Positions 45,721 through 54,970 are shown, counted from the first letter of the stretch. The stretch: 64,000 nucleotides of DNA from Myxococcus sp. CA023 (GCF_010998615.1 NZ_JAAEAH010000028.1:1-64000); one strand, 5' to 3'. Program-made: numbers and translations. The notes: generated by a model from the letters alone, not told the origin.

Positions 45721-48135
45721 TTAGGAGCGCAGGGCGACCACGGTCACCCCGTCGCCGCCTTCGTGGCCTTCACCCGGCCGGTACATGCGGATGTACGGAG
45801 ACTCGGCCAGGTAGTCACGGATGGCCTGCTTGAGTGCCCCCGTGCCATGGCCGTGGATGACGAGCGCGGCGTCTTCTCCGCTGCGCATGCCGCGGTCCAG
45901 GAACGACTCCAGCTCCGCCAGCGCGTCGTCCGCGCGCATGCCGCGCACGTCGCAGCGGAAATGGGTGGCCTCCACCTCGGCGGGGGCCGCGGAGGCCGCG
46001 CGCTTGATCGCCGCATCCTGCTTCTGGCGCTCCGGGAACTTCGCCTGCTGCGGCTTGCGCGTGCGCGCGCCCGACAGCTCCGTGGTGGGCACGCGCATCT
46101 TCAGCGCGCCACCCGCGGACACCACCGCGTGGTTGTCCGCCAGCTCCAGGATTTCCACATCGCGGTTTAGCCCCGAGTGGTGCACCCAGGCGCCCACCTT
46201 CAGGTTGGCCGGGCCAGGCGCCTCCACTTGGAACAGCTCCGCCTTGGCGGCCAGGGCGCGCTTCTGCGCCTCGTCCGCGCGCTGCTGGAGTTGCTGCCGG
46301 GCCTCGGAGAGGGCCTTCTCGTTCTGCTCGGCTCGAAGCTTCGTCAGCAGCTTCTGCACTTCCGCCGCCGCGTGCTCGCTGGCCGCGTGTACGTCGTCGT
46401 TGAACTGCATCATCCGGGCGCGGCGCTCGCGCTCGAAGGACTGCTTCTGCTTCTCCAGGTCGGCCCGGAGCGCCTCGGCCTCCTGGGCCGCCACGCGGGC
46501 GCGTTCCAGCTCCTCGTAGAGCTTGCGCCGTTCCTCCTCGGCCGCCGCCAGCGCCTTGGTGAGCGGACCGCCGGCACTGACGGACAGCTCCCGGGCGCGC
46601 TCGCACACGTTCTGGGGCAGGCCCACGCGCGCCGCCATCTCGATGGCCGACGACTGGCCCGCGGCGCCAATCTGGAGCCGGTAGGTGGGGGCCATGCGCT
46701 TCGAGTCGAAGCCCACGCGCGCGTTGAGGAAGCGCGGGTCCATGTGCGCCAGCGCCTTCAGCTCCTCCAAGTGCGTGGTGACGAGCACCACCACGCCCTT
46801 GGACATCAGCTCCTCCAGCACGGCGATGGCGATGGCCGCGCCCTCGCGCGGGTCGGTGTCCGCGGCGATTTCGTCGATGAGGACCAGCGAGCCCTCGCCC
46901 ACGGCACCGATGATGTCGCGCAGCATCACCACGTGCGCGCTGAACGTGGACAGGCCCTGCTCCAGGTCCTGCGCGTCACCCACGGTGGAGTGGACGGAGC
47001 GGTACAGCGGCATCCGGGAGCCTTCGGCCACCGGAATCGGCAGGCCGGCGCGGAGCATCAGCGCGCAGAGGCCCACGCCCGTCAGCGTCACCGTCTTGCC
47101 GCCCGCGTTGGGGCCGGAGACGACCAGGGCCGTCGCATCGCCCGTGAGCGTCACGTCGTTGGCCACCACCTCGGCGCCCTTGAGCACCAGGCGCGGGTGG
47201 CGCAGCTGCCGCAGCTGCATGTCCGTGACGCTCTCGAAGGCCGGCATGCTGGCGCCCAAGTCCGCGGAGAGGATGGCCACGGATTCGGCCTCGTCCAGCT
47301 CCGCCACGGCGTCCAGGCCCTCCAGGATGCGCTCCGACTCCCGGCCGAGCTGGTCGCTCAGGGCCTGGAGCACCTTGCGCTCCTCCTCGGTCACCTCCGA
47401 CTGGGCGATGGCGAGGTCGTTGCCCAGTCCCACCATGGCCTGGGGCTCCATGAAGAGCGTCTGGCCCGTCTGGCTGGCGTTGTGGACGATGCCGTCCACT
47501 TCCGAGCGGTAGTTGGCCACCACCGGCACCACGTAACGCCCGTTGCGGAGCGTGTAGTAGTTCTCGCGCAGCTTGGGGAGGAAGGTCTCATCGTGGAGCA
47601 TCTCGTCGAGCCGCGACTTGATGCGGCGATGGAGTCCACGTGCCCGGTCCCGGGCTTCGCGCAGCTCCGGGCTGGCGCGGTCGGAGATCTCACCGTCCGG
47701 TTCGAAACACTGGTCGATGCGGCGGGCCAGCGGCTCCAGCGAGGGCATCCGGCGGGCAATCTCCACCAGCCGGGGGACGCGGGCCCGGCGTTCATCCAGT
47801 GCCTCGCGGGTGCGGACGAAGGCGAACAGGAGCTGCGCCGAGTCGATGAGCTGGCGGGGCTCCAGCATGCCGCCCTTGGCCGCATGGCCGATGGGCGTCC
47901 GCAGGTCCGTCACGCCACCCAAGGGGAGGGAGAACTGCTCCTGGGACAACGCGCGCGTCTCCGCGACGAGCGCGAGGGCCTCCGCCACGGCCTCGGGGGT
48001 GTCCAGGAAGGGCCGGGCGAGCACCCGCTCCCTGCCGGGCGCCGTCCTGCAGCGTTGCTCCAACGCGCGGAGCACATCCGCGAAGCCCAGGTCTTCCAGC
48101 GTTCTTTGCGATATCTGCACGGTCATGGGTTTCAT
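45721..48135 (-). CDS. mutS2: Endonuclease MutS2
   Basis: 804 residues from ATG 48135; ATG 48126 and TTG 48156 are alternatives. It has an N-terminal core, a MutS-type ATPase with GPNAGGKTVTLTGVG, and the Walker B/LIDEIAADTDPREGAA block. A long Glu/Arg/Ala coiled-coil precedes a C-terminal Smr nuclease domain (CDVRGMRADDAL; IHGHGTGALK). MutS2 proteins suppress recombination and, in some bacteria, rescue collided ribosomes. The coiled-coil is unusually alanine-rich but lengths are normal. Confidence 0.95.
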   Translation of the reverse strand: MKPMTVQISQRTLEDLGFADVLRALEQRCRTAPGRERVLARPFLDTPEAVAEALALVAETRALSQEQFSLPLGGVTDLRTPIGHAAKGGMLEPRQLIDSAQLLFAFVRTREALDERRARVPRLVEIARRMPSLEPLARRIDQCFEPDGEISDRASPELREARDRARGLHRRIKSRLDEMLHDETFLPKLRENYYTLRNGRYVVPVVANYRSEVDGIVHNASQTGQTLFMEPQAMVGLGNDLAIAQSEVTEEERKVLQALSDQLGRESERILEGLDAVAELDEAESVAILSADLGASMPAFESVTDMQLRQLRHPRLVLKGAEVVANDVTLTGDATALVVSGPNAGGKTVTLTGVGLCALMLRAGLPIPVAEGSRMPLYRSVHSTVGDAQDLEQGLSTFSAHVVMLRDIIGAVGEGSLVLIDEIAADTDPREGAAIAIAVLEELMSKGVVVLVTTHLEELKALAHMDPRFLNARVGFDSKRMAPTYRLQIGAAGQSSAIEMAARVGLPQNVCERARELSVSAGGPLTKALAAAEEERRKLYEELERARVAAQEAEALRADLEKQKQSFERERRARMMQFNDDVHAASEHAAAEVQKLLTKLRAEQNEKALSEARQQLQQRADEAQKRALAAKAELFQVEAPGPANLKVGAWVHHSGLNRDVEILELADNHAVVSAGGALKMRVPTTELSGARTRKPQQAKFPERQKQDAAIKRAASAAPAEVEATHFRCDVRGMRADDALAELESFLDRGMRSGEDAALVIHGHGTGALKQAIRDYLAESPYIRMYRPGEGHEGGDGVTVVALRS

Positions 48136-48201
48136 GCGCGGCTGTTCGGCCGTCAAGAGGATCTATTGAGGCGCCCGGGTCGGCTCTGCTATCAGCCGCA
48201 C

Positions 48202-48930
48202 ATGAGGTGGGTCATCCTGGTGGCTTTGCTGGCGGGCGCGACTGACGCAGCGGAGCCTTCTGCTCTGACACCGGCCTCGTCACGGACGGTGGTTTCGCTC
48301 CCGGAGGCCCTGGCCCTGGAGGCGGATGGGAATGATGTGGGCGCCCTGGCCGCGCTGGAGGCCCTGGTTCGGGCCCAACCCGCGTGGGAGCTGCCCCGGT
48401 TGGAGATGGCCCGGCTCCTGTTGAAGACGGGAGGCGCGCTGGAGCAGGCGGAGTCCCACCTGAACGCCGCGCTCCAGCAGGCTCCCAATAATCCCCGCGC
48501 CTGGTACCTGCGGGGATTGTTGTGGGAGGAGCGGGATGATCGCCGGCAGGCCGTCCAGGCATATGAGCAGGCCGTGCAGCTGCGCGCCTCCTACGAGGAG
48601 GCCCGCTTCCGACTCGGGACGCTCTGGCTGGACATGGGGGATCTGCTCAAGTCGGAGTTGCACCTGCGTTACCTGGCACGGCTGAAGCCGGAGTGGGTGC
48701 AGGTGCGCCTCCAGCTGGCGGAGGTGCTGGAGAAGCAGGAGCGCCTGCTGGACGCGGAGAAGGAGCTGCTGGCGGCGCGTGGCTTCCAGCCGGCCAGTCC
48801 GCTGGTCCTCCGGCGGCTCGCCGACTTCTACACGCGCACGGGGCGGCCCCAGCTCGCGGAGCGGGTCCGCGCGGCGCTGGAAGCCCCTCCGAAGCGGCGA
48901 ATGCGTGACCTCAAACCATCACGTCGCTGA
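48202..48930 (+). CDS. Exported TPR protein
   Basis: A 242-residue protein. The short signal peptide (WVILVALLAGATDA) is followed by five or six TPR units (WELPRLEMARLLLKTGGALEQAESHLNAAL; YLRGLLWEERDDRRQAVQAYEQAV; LELAARGFQPASPLVLRRLADFY-like end). A basic C-terminus ends KPSRR. It is probably periplasmic. It is divergent from mutS2 with 66 bp between, and is followed 68 bp later by the cyclase gene. Confidence 0.83.
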   Translation: MRWVILVALLAGATDAAEPSALTPASSRTVVSLPEALALEADGNDVGALAALEALVRAQPAWELPRLEMARLLLKTGGALEQAESHLNAALQQAPNNPRAWYLRGLLWEERDDRRQAVQAYEQAVQLRASYEEARFRLGTLWLDMGDLLKSELHLRYLARLKPEWVQVRLQLAEVLEKQERLLDAEKELLAARGFQPASPLVLRRLADFYTRTGRPQLAERVRAALEAPPKRRMRDLKPSRR

Positions 48931-48998
48931 CAGCGAGCAGTCATTCGGTACGCAGTTGCGATTGCACCATCGACGGTGGCGCATACACTGCGCGGGCT

Positions 48999-50315
48999 TT
49001 GAAGACCGCCAACCTCGCCATCGTCTTCACCGACATCAAGGGCTTCACCGAGCGGACCAGCCGGCAGACGCTGGAGGAGAACCAGCGCCTGCTCCAGGTC
49101 CACGAGGCCCTGCTGGCGCCGCTGTTCAAGGCGTTTGGCGGGCGCATCGTCAAGTCCATCGGTGACGCGTACCTCGTCACCTTCGAATCGCCCACCCAGG
49201 CGGTGCTCAGCGGCATCGCCATCCAGGATCGGCTGTGGCACCACAACCGGACGGTGGAGGTGTCGGAGCAGATTCACGTCCGCGTGGCCATCAACGTGGG
49301 CGAGGTGCGGCTGGACGGGAACGACATCTTCGGTGAGCCCGTCAACATCGCCGCCCGGGTGGAGGGCATCGCCGAGGCGGGCGAGGTGTACTTCACCGAG
49401 GCTGTCTACCTGGCGATGAACAAGGCCGAGGTGCCTTCCAAGGAAGTGGGCGCCTACGAGCTGAAGGGCATCCCGGGGAAGATTCGCGTCTTCCACGTGC
49501 CCCGGGCGCCGTACCGCGTGGAGGCTCCCGCGGCCAGCGCCATCGCCGAGGCGCCGGGCTCCGAATCGATGCCGCCCTTCGGGAACCTGGCCCTGTCCCG
49601 CGTGGCGGAGGCTTCGTCACCGGGGGCGCAGGTGGACCTGGCCGTGCTGGGGCAGCGGGCCGCGGCGGGCGCCGCGGTCATCAGTCAACGCGCGGCCGCG
49701 GGTGCCACGGTGCTGGGCCAGCAGGCCGCGGAGCTCGGGCGGCAGGCGCGCACGGTGGGCGGTTCGCTCTTTTCGCGCGGCATGGCGACGCTTCCGCCGC
49801 AGGTCCAGAAGCACCGCGCGCTGGTGGGCGTGGGCGCGGCCGTCGTGCTCGCGGGCGTCGCGATGCTGGCGTTCAGTGGCGACGAGACGGTGCGCGCCAT
49901 CAAGGCGGTGGAGCGGGCGCCGGAGGAGGAGCGGACCGCGCTGGCCAAGGACGTCCGGACCCTCATCATGAAGGAGGAGGACTCCGGGCGGCGCAACTTC
50001 CTGCTGGGCCGTCTGACGGAAGCGACGGGCAAACCCGATGACGCGCTGAAGGTCTACGCCACGGCCGTGAAGGCCGGCAGCCGCGCCGCGGAGGACCGCC
50101 TCATCGAGATGCTGTCGCATGCGCGATGCGACGTGCGCTCGGATGCCGCGTCCACGGTAGGCCGGCTCCAACTGAAGCGGGCGGTGAGCGCGCTGGAGGA
50201 CCTGAAGTCCGACGGTGGGCCCGATGACGGGGTGCGGACAGGCCTGTTCGGCATTTCCAGGTGCGACTCGAAGGTGGCCGCGGACAGCGCGCTCAAGGGC
50301 TTCAAGGAGCGTTGA
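48999..50315 (+). CDS. Class III adenylate/guanylate cyclase with membrane anchor
   Basis: 438 residues from TTG 48999; no better start exists because the catalytic domain begins at residue 5 (LAIVFTDIKGFTERT). Both metal aspartates are present (FTDIKGF and KSIGDAYL), and the IFGEPVNIAARVEGIA segment carries the Asn-x3-Arg of the transition-state site. After about residue 170 comes an Ala-rich linker, a transmembrane helix (VGAAVVLAGVAMLAFSG, about 275-295) and a helical HEAT-like C-terminus. The catalytic part is therefore cytoplasmic, with the repeats on the other side. It is probably first in an operon with NamZ and nadD. Confidence 0.88.
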   Translation: MKTANLAIVFTDIKGFTERTSRQTLEENQRLLQVHEALLAPLFKAFGGRIVKSIGDAYLVTFESPTQAVLSGIAIQDRLWHHNRTVEVSEQIHVRVAINVGEVRLDGNDIFGEPVNIAARVEGIAEAGEVYFTEAVYLAMNKAEVPSKEVGAYELKGIPGKIRVFHVPRAPYRVEAPAASAIAEAPGSESMPPFGNLALSRVAEASSPGAQVDLAVLGQRAAAGAAVISQRAAAGATVLGQQAAELGRQARTVGGSLFSRGMATLPPQVQKHRALVGVGAAVVLAGVAMLAFSGDETVRAIKAVERAPEEERTALAKDVRTLIMKEEDSGRRNFLLGRLTEATGKPDDALKVYATAVKAGSRAAEDRLIEMLSHARCDVRSDAASTVGRLQLKRAVSALEDLKSDGGPDDGVRTGLFGISRCDSKVAADSALKGFKER

Positions 50316-50353
50316 TGTGCCGGCCCTCGGGGCTGGCTGAGGAAGGGAACGCC

Positions 50354-51535
50354 GTGACGAAGGTGAAGACGGGACTGGACGTATGGGTGGAGCAGGGCTT
50401 CTCCGCGTTGAAGGGCAAGCGCGTGGGCGCCATCGTGAATCCCACCAGCGTGGATGCTCGCTTCCGCCACCTGGCGGACCTGCTGTCGGGCGCGGACGGC
50501 GTCACGCTGGCTGCGCTCTTCGGTCCGGAGCACGGCATCCGGGGTGAGGCGCAGTACATGGTCGCCGTGGACGAGGCGAAGGACCGCCGCACCGGCGTGC
50601 CGGTGTACAGCCTCTACGGCTCCACCTTCGAATCGCTGTCACCCCGGCAGGAGTCACTCCAGGGGCTGGACGCGCTCGTCTTCGACATCCAGGACGTGGG
50701 CAGCCGCTACTACACCTACGTCTACACCATGGCGTTGGCCATGAAGGCCGCGGCGAAGGCCCGCGTGCCCTTCTACGTGCTGGACCGGCCGAACCCGCTC
50801 AACGGCGTGGCGATGGAAGGCAACCTGGTGGGGGAGGGCTTCCGCTCCTTCGTGGGCCTGTACGCGCTGCCCAACCGCCACGGTATGACGGCGGGGGAGC
50901 TGGCCCGTCTCTTCAACGTCCAGGAGGGCTTCGGCTGCGAGCTGACGGTGGTGCCGTGCGAAGGCTGGCGCCGCGGCCAGTTCTGGTCGGAGACGGGGCT
51001 GCCCTTCATCTCTCCGTCGCCGAACATGCCCACCGCCGACACCGCGCTGGTGTACCCGGGCATGTGTCTGGGCGAGGGCACCAACGTCTCGGAGGGCCGT
51101 GGCACCTGCCGCCCCTTCGAGCAGTTCGGGGCGCCGTGGGTGGACACGGACCAGTTGCTGGCGCGGCTGGCGAAGGAGGAGCTGCCCGGGGTCGCCTTCC
51201 GGGCCGTGGGCTTCACGCCGACGTTCGACAAGTACACGGGGCAGTCCTGCAACGGCGCCTTCATCCACGTGACGGACCGGCAGGCCTTCCAGCCCCTGCG
51301 CACCGGCGTCGCCATCTTCCAGGCGCTGCATGACATTGGCCCGGACTCGTTCGATTGGCGCGCGGATGCCTACGAGTTCGTCGAGGATGTGCCGGCCTTC
51401 GACCTGCTCTGCGGGACGGACCAGGTGCGCCGAGGCATCGAGGCGGGGTGGCCGCTGGAGCGGTTGCTGGAGGGGTTCTCCGCTCAGACGGAAACGTTCG
51501 CACGTCACAGGACGTCCTACCTGCTATACGCTTGA
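50354..51535 (+). CDS. DUF1343 / NamZ-type exo-beta-N-acetylmuramidase-like protein
   Basis: About 393 residues from GTG 50354 (after GAGGAAGGG). An ATG at 50315, overlapping the cyclase stop and following AAGGAG, is an equally good start adding 13 residues. Conserved blocks are VNPTSVD, GPEHGIRGEAQ, GVPVYSLYG, FDIQDVGSRYYTY, DRPNPLNG, GLYALPNRHGMTAGE and EGRGTCRPFE. DUF1343 proteins include NamZ, which removes MurNAc from peptidoglycan fragments. No signal peptide is visible, so it may act on imported muropeptides. Confidence 0.88.
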   Translation: MTKVKTGLDVWVEQGFSALKGKRVGAIVNPTSVDARFRHLADLLSGADGVTLAALFGPEHGIRGEAQYMVAVDEAKDRRTGVPVYSLYGSTFESLSPRQESLQGLDALVFDIQDVGSRYYTYVYTMALAMKAAAKARVPFYVLDRPNPLNGVAMEGNLVGEGFRSFVGLYALPNRHGMTAGELARLFNVQEGFGCELTVVPCEGWRRGQFWSETGLPFISPSPNMPTADTALVYPGMCLGEGTNVSEGRGTCRPFEQFGAPWVDTDQLLARLAKEELPGVAFRAVGFTPTFDKYTGQSCNGAFIHVTDRQAFQPLRTGVAIFQALHDIGPDSFDWRADAYEFVEDVPAFDLLCGTDQVRRGIEAGWPLERLLEGFSAQTETFARHRTSYLLYA

Positions 51536-51538
51536 GGC

Positions 51539-52210
51539 GTGATCGGCGTCTTCTCCGACAGCCATGGGGACCTCGAAGCCTTCGACGCGGCCTACGAGCT
51601 GCTGCGCTCCAAGGGGGCGCGGCGTTTTCTCTTCGCGGGCGCGCGCTACACGGACCTGGATGAATGGGTGCTGTGGCGGCGGCAGAAGAGCCGGGGCGGG
51701 CGTGAGTACTCGGACGCGGACTTCCTGGCGGACGTGACGACCTGGCTGGGCAGCCAGGATGCGCTGCCTCGCACGCCGTCGCGCGCGGAGGCTCCGGCGG
51801 ACGTGGCGTCGGAGGACGACCGCCGGCTCGTCATGGAGCGCTTCATCCGCGTGCCCGAGCGCGAGTCGCTCCAGTACAGAGACCCCTCCATCAACAACAA
51901 GGTCATGGACCTGATGGGGGACACGCTCTGCTGCGTGGTGCACGACAAGAACGATTTGACGCGGGATGACCTGCTCAACGCGCTGCTCTTCGTCCACGGC
52001 AAGGAGCCGGAGCCCAAGGTGGTGCAGATTGGCCCGCGCTACTTCCTGACGCCGGGGCGACTGGTGGGCGCCGCCGAGCAGACGTGTGCGCTCCTGGAGA
52101 AGGTGGACCGGAACCTGCGCTTCTCCGCGTTCCGCCTGGATGGGCACTCGATAGTGGAGCCCCAGGTCATCGTTCTGGAGAAGAAGTCCCCGAAGTTGTC
52201 CCTCAAGTGA
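51539..52210 (+). CDS. Degenerate calcineurin-like phosphoesterase-fold protein
   Basis: A 223-residue protein that begins IGVFSDSHGDLEAFDAAYELL, the opening of YfcE-like phosphoesterases. The later GNHD and GHTH metal motifs are absent. The middle (EYSDADFLADVTTWLGSQDA) is polar and unlike the family; the end keeps VVQIGPRYFLTPGRL and FRLDGHSIVEPQVIVLE, which fits the fold. It is probably catalytically dead or altered. It starts with GTG 3 bp after NamZ and ends 1 bp before nadD, so it belongs to their operon. Confidence 0.72.
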   Translation: MIGVFSDSHGDLEAFDAAYELLRSKGARRFLFAGARYTDLDEWVLWRRQKSRGGREYSDADFLADVTTWLGSQDALPRTPSRAEAPADVASEDDRRLVMERFIRVPERESLQYRDPSINNKVMDLMGDTLCCVVHDKNDLTRDDLLNALLFVHGKEPEPKVVQIGPRYFLTPGRLVGAAEQTCALLEKVDRNLRFSAFRLDGHSIVEPQVIVLEKKSPKLSLK

Positions 52211-52211
52211 C

Positions 52212-52784
52212 GTGAGGCCCGCCGTGCAGGTCGCGCTCCTCGGAGGCTCGTTCAACCCGCCCCATGTGGGGCACCTCATGGCCGCCACGTACGTCCACGC
52301 CACCCAGGACGTGGACGAGGTGTGGCTGATGCCGTCCTGGCAGCACCCGTTCGGTAAGCAGATGGAGCCCTTCGAGCATCGCGTCGCCATGTGCGATGCG
52401 CTGTGCGCGGAGACATCGGGCTGGCTGAAGACGAGCCGGATCGAGCAGGAGCCGGGACTCTCCGGCCGCACGGTGGACACGCTGACCCTGCTGGTGGCGC
52501 GGCATCCGGACATCCGCTGGTCGATCATCATCGGCAGCGACATCCTGCGCGACCTTCCGCATTGGAAGGACTTCCACCGCATCGAGGAGCTGTCGCGGGT
52601 GATGGTGCTCAACCGCGCGGGGTACCCGGCGCCGAACACACTGGGGCCGCCGCTGGCGGAGGTGTCGTCCACGCTGATTCGCGACCTGCTCGCGCGCGGC
52701 GAGGCTCCGTCGGACCTGGTGCCCGCGCGCGCCATTGCCTATGCGCGCGAGCACGGCCTCTATGGCCTGAAGCGGACGCCGTAG
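52212..52784 (+). CDS. nadD: Nicotinate-nucleotide adenylyltransferase NadD
   Basis: A 190-residue protein that transfers AMP to nicotinate mononucleotide in NAD synthesis. It has the nucleotide-binding LLGGSFNPPHVGHL (HxGH), IIGSDILRDLPHW and the terminal SSTLIRDLLARGE (ISTxxR-type). The start is GTG 52212 or GTG 52224. It is translationally linked to the phosphoesterase-like gene. Confidence 0.94.
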   Translation: MRPAVQVALLGGSFNPPHVGHLMAATYVHATQDVDEVWLMPSWQHPFGKQMEPFEHRVAMCDALCAETSGWLKTSRIEQEPGLSGRTVDTLTLLVARHPDIRWSIIIGSDILRDLPHWKDFHRIEELSRVMVLNRAGYPAPNTLGPPLAEVSSTLIRDLLARGEAPSDLVPARAIAYAREHGLYGLKRTP

Positions 52785-52889
52785 CGCCGCCGTCCCCCGC
52801 TACATGGCTTCTATTCCGTTGATACGCTTGCGTAAAAACCAGGGCAGTTTGAAACTCGCGATGGCCGTTCTTTCCTGGAGAAACATCGC

Positions 52890-53366
52890 ATGAATTCGAA
52901 GCTCGTGTTCGCTGCCGTGGCCCTGCTGTCGACGTCTGCCTTCGCCGAGGAGGATCTCAAGCCCGCGCAGGAGGAGGCGAAGGCGTCGTTCGAGGAGAAG
53001 ATCTCCGAGGCTGTGAATGCCGCGAACGAGAAGTGTGGCACCAAGCTCACCGTCAAGACCGACTTCCAGAACTTCAAGCCGGAGGCCTGGGCGAACTCGA
53101 GCTATGGCTCCTACTGTGAGGCGGCCATCAATGGGATCACCAGCATGTGCGAGCGCCCGGCCTACAAGAAGGCGATTGCGAAGAAGGTGACCGGCATGTC
53201 GTGCCTGTTCGGTGGCGTCAAGCCGCCCGAGAAGAAGGACGGCACCAACGACGCGACGCTGCGCAATCTCTCGCTCGACAAGGGCACGCTGACGTACCGC
53301 ATGAGCGTGGACCACACGAACATCGAGGACAACACCAAGGCGACCCTCGAGAAGGCGCTGAACTGA
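52890..53366 (+). CDS. Exported four-cysteine protein, unknown
   Basis: A 158-residue protein with a clear signal peptide (LVFAAVALLSTSAFA, cleavage near residue 19). The mature part has exactly four Cys (49, 76, 87, 105). Spacing is C-x26-C-x10-C-x17-C, ending SCLFG, followed by a beta-rich tail. The next gene carries the same module. TGGAGAAA lies before the ATG. This is the first gene of a packed trio, with 2 bp to the next start. No family recognised. Confidence 0.8.
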   Translation: MNSKLVFAAVALLSTSAFAEEDLKPAQEEAKASFEEKISEAVNAANEKCGTKLTVKTDFQNFKPEAWANSSYGSYCEAAINGITSMCERPAYKKAIAKKVTGMSCLFGGVKPPEKKDGTNDATLRNLSLDKGTLTYRMSVDHTNIEDNTKATLEKALN

Positions 53367-53368
53367 TC

Positions 53369-54136
53369 ATGGCGCGGAGGATGGCGATGGTGCTCCTGCT
53401 GCTGTGGGCCCAGGGGGCCGTGGCGGCGGAGTCACTTGAGTCGTTGGCCCTCAAGGTCTATCGGGGCACCGACGGGCAGTCCATCGAGGTCGTGACGCTG
53501 GCGCCCCGGGAGGCGTCGGAGGTGGTGCTGCGGCTTCAGGGCACCGACTCCGAGCAGGATGGCCTCTCGGTGCGCGGCAAGGCCCGGGACACGGGGCGGG
53601 GTGTTGATTACGTCGTCCGTCATCGCGGCGCGGACTGGGTGCTGCTGTCCCAGCGCGCTGGCGATTACGAGGCCTTCGTTCCCGGGAAGCCATCCTTCCG
53701 CGTCAAGTTCAGCCAGGAGGCGACGGACAAGGCGTCTGCCTCCGAAGTGCTTTCCGCGCACCTGCTGCAACGGGAGTCCGGGCGGCTCGCGGCCTTCGAG
53801 AAGAAGGCCTGGCCCCACCTGGAGAAGAAGTACACCGCGCGCGCCGCCGAGGCCATGGCGGCGCTGCGCAAGGCGTGTGGCGCGTCACCGACCTTCACGT
53901 TCGACTGGAAGACCTTCGACGATGCGGTGATGGCGGAGCTGGACGTCTGGGCGGTGTGTGCGCCGCTCGCGACGCGGGCCCGGGAACGCTGTTCCGCCGT
54001 GAAGGATGTCACGGTCCTCACCTGTCGCTTCGGGCCTGCGCTCGCATTCGAGCGGGGTGCCGACGCGCTCATCTTCACTACCACTCAAGGGGGCGCGGCC
54101 GAGGGGCCCGCGTTCCTGGACGGGAGGCTCAAGTGA
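53369..54136 (+). CDS. Exported protein with a second copy of the four-cysteine module
   Basis: A 255-residue protein with signal peptide (MAMVLLLLWAQGAVAA). Residues 25-125 are beta-rich (LALKVYRGTDGQSIEVVTL; VLLSQRAGDYEAFVPGKPSF). From about 140 comes a helix (AAFEKKAWPHLEKKYTARAA) and a module with Cys 170, 197, 208 and 219. Spacing is C-x26-C-x10-C-x10-C, ending TCRFG, which parallels the upstream protein. It starts 2 bp after that gene and overlaps the next by GTGA. Function unknown. Confidence 0.8.
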   Translation: MARRMAMVLLLLWAQGAVAAESLESLALKVYRGTDGQSIEVVTLAPREASEVVLRLQGTDSEQDGLSVRGKARDTGRGVDYVVRHRGADWVLLSQRAGDYEAFVPGKPSFRVKFSQEATDKASASEVLSAHLLQRESGRLAAFEKKAWPHLEKKYTARAAEAMAALRKACGASPTFTFDWKTFDDAVMAELDVWAVCAPLATRARERCSAVKDVTVLTCRFGPALAFERGADALIFTTTQGGAAEGPAFLDGRLK

Positions 54137-54894
54137 CGCGTCGACTGCCCATGGTGCTGGCGTACCTCCTGGCGGCGCCGGTGCTGGCTCGCCCGGCCGC
54201 CACGCTCGAAGACCTCCGGGCGCTGGCCGTGCAGAAGTCCTGGGCGGAGCTGCTGGAGCGCGCGGAGGAGGTTCCTCCCGCCACGCGCTCCGACGCATGG
54301 CGCGCGCTCGTGACGGAAGCCGCGACGGCCGAAGTCGAATCGGCCATGGCTCCGGACGACAAGGACCCGTTCGCCACCGCCCGGAAGGCGCGCGCTCTGG
54401 GGCAGCGGTATACGTTCCTCGCCAAGGCGCCTGGCTTCTCCTCGGCGCGCGATGCGCGAGGATTGAAGGACCTGGAGCGTTGCCTCGAGATCGAGCGGAG
54501 TGGCTGCATCGACACGTACCGGGAGCTGACGGGGGACGCGAGCGCTGAGACGACGCTCCAGGCCGCGAGGCTCGTGAAGAGGGGCCACTTCGCCTACGTC
54601 GCGATGCCGCTCTTCGCCTCGGCGGTGCGGGGTGGGAAGGAGGCTGGCGCCTGCAAGGACGAGGCGCTCGCGGAGGCGGTGCTGGCCGCACTGGACCTGC
54701 CCGCGACGGATGCCCGCGCGGGTGATGCGAGGAAGGTGGCGTTCGAGTGGTGCTGGTCGGCGCTCGGCGCGAGGCTCAAGAGCGCGACGGTGGGCGCCTC
54801 GTCCTACTTCCTGGCCAACACCTGCCAGCCCATGCGGGCGCGGAAGGCGCTGACGGAGCTGCCGGACGACCTCTGCAAGGACGAGGGGCTGTGA
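54133..54894 (+). CDS. Exported helical protein, unknown
   Basis: 253 residues from GTG in a GTGA overlap. A short signal (LPMVLAYLLAAPVLA) is followed by Ala-rich helices in repeat-like arrangement (LEDLRALAVQKSWAELLERAEEV; ATARKARALGQRYTFL). There are six Cys but not the module of the previous two genes. Translational coupling suggests it works with them in the envelope. The 75 bp after it separates it from the convergent peptidase gene. Confidence 0.76.
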   Translation: MTRRLPMVLAYLLAAPVLARPAATLEDLRALAVQKSWAELLERAEEVPPATRSDAWRALVTEAATAEVESAMAPDDKDPFATARKARALGQRYTFLAKAPGFSSARDARGLKDLERCLEIERSGCIDTYRELTGDASAETTLQAARLVKRGHFAYVAMPLFASAVRGGKEAGACKDEALAEAVLAALDLPATDARAGDARKVAFEWCWSALGARLKSATVGASSYFLANTCQPMRARKALTELPDDLCKDEGL

Positions 54895-54970
54895 GCGACA
54901 TGGAGTGCAAAACCAAGGTTCGTGATTCGCGAGCAGGTTGAGGGGTAAGCAGCCGGGGCAGGCCCACAAG

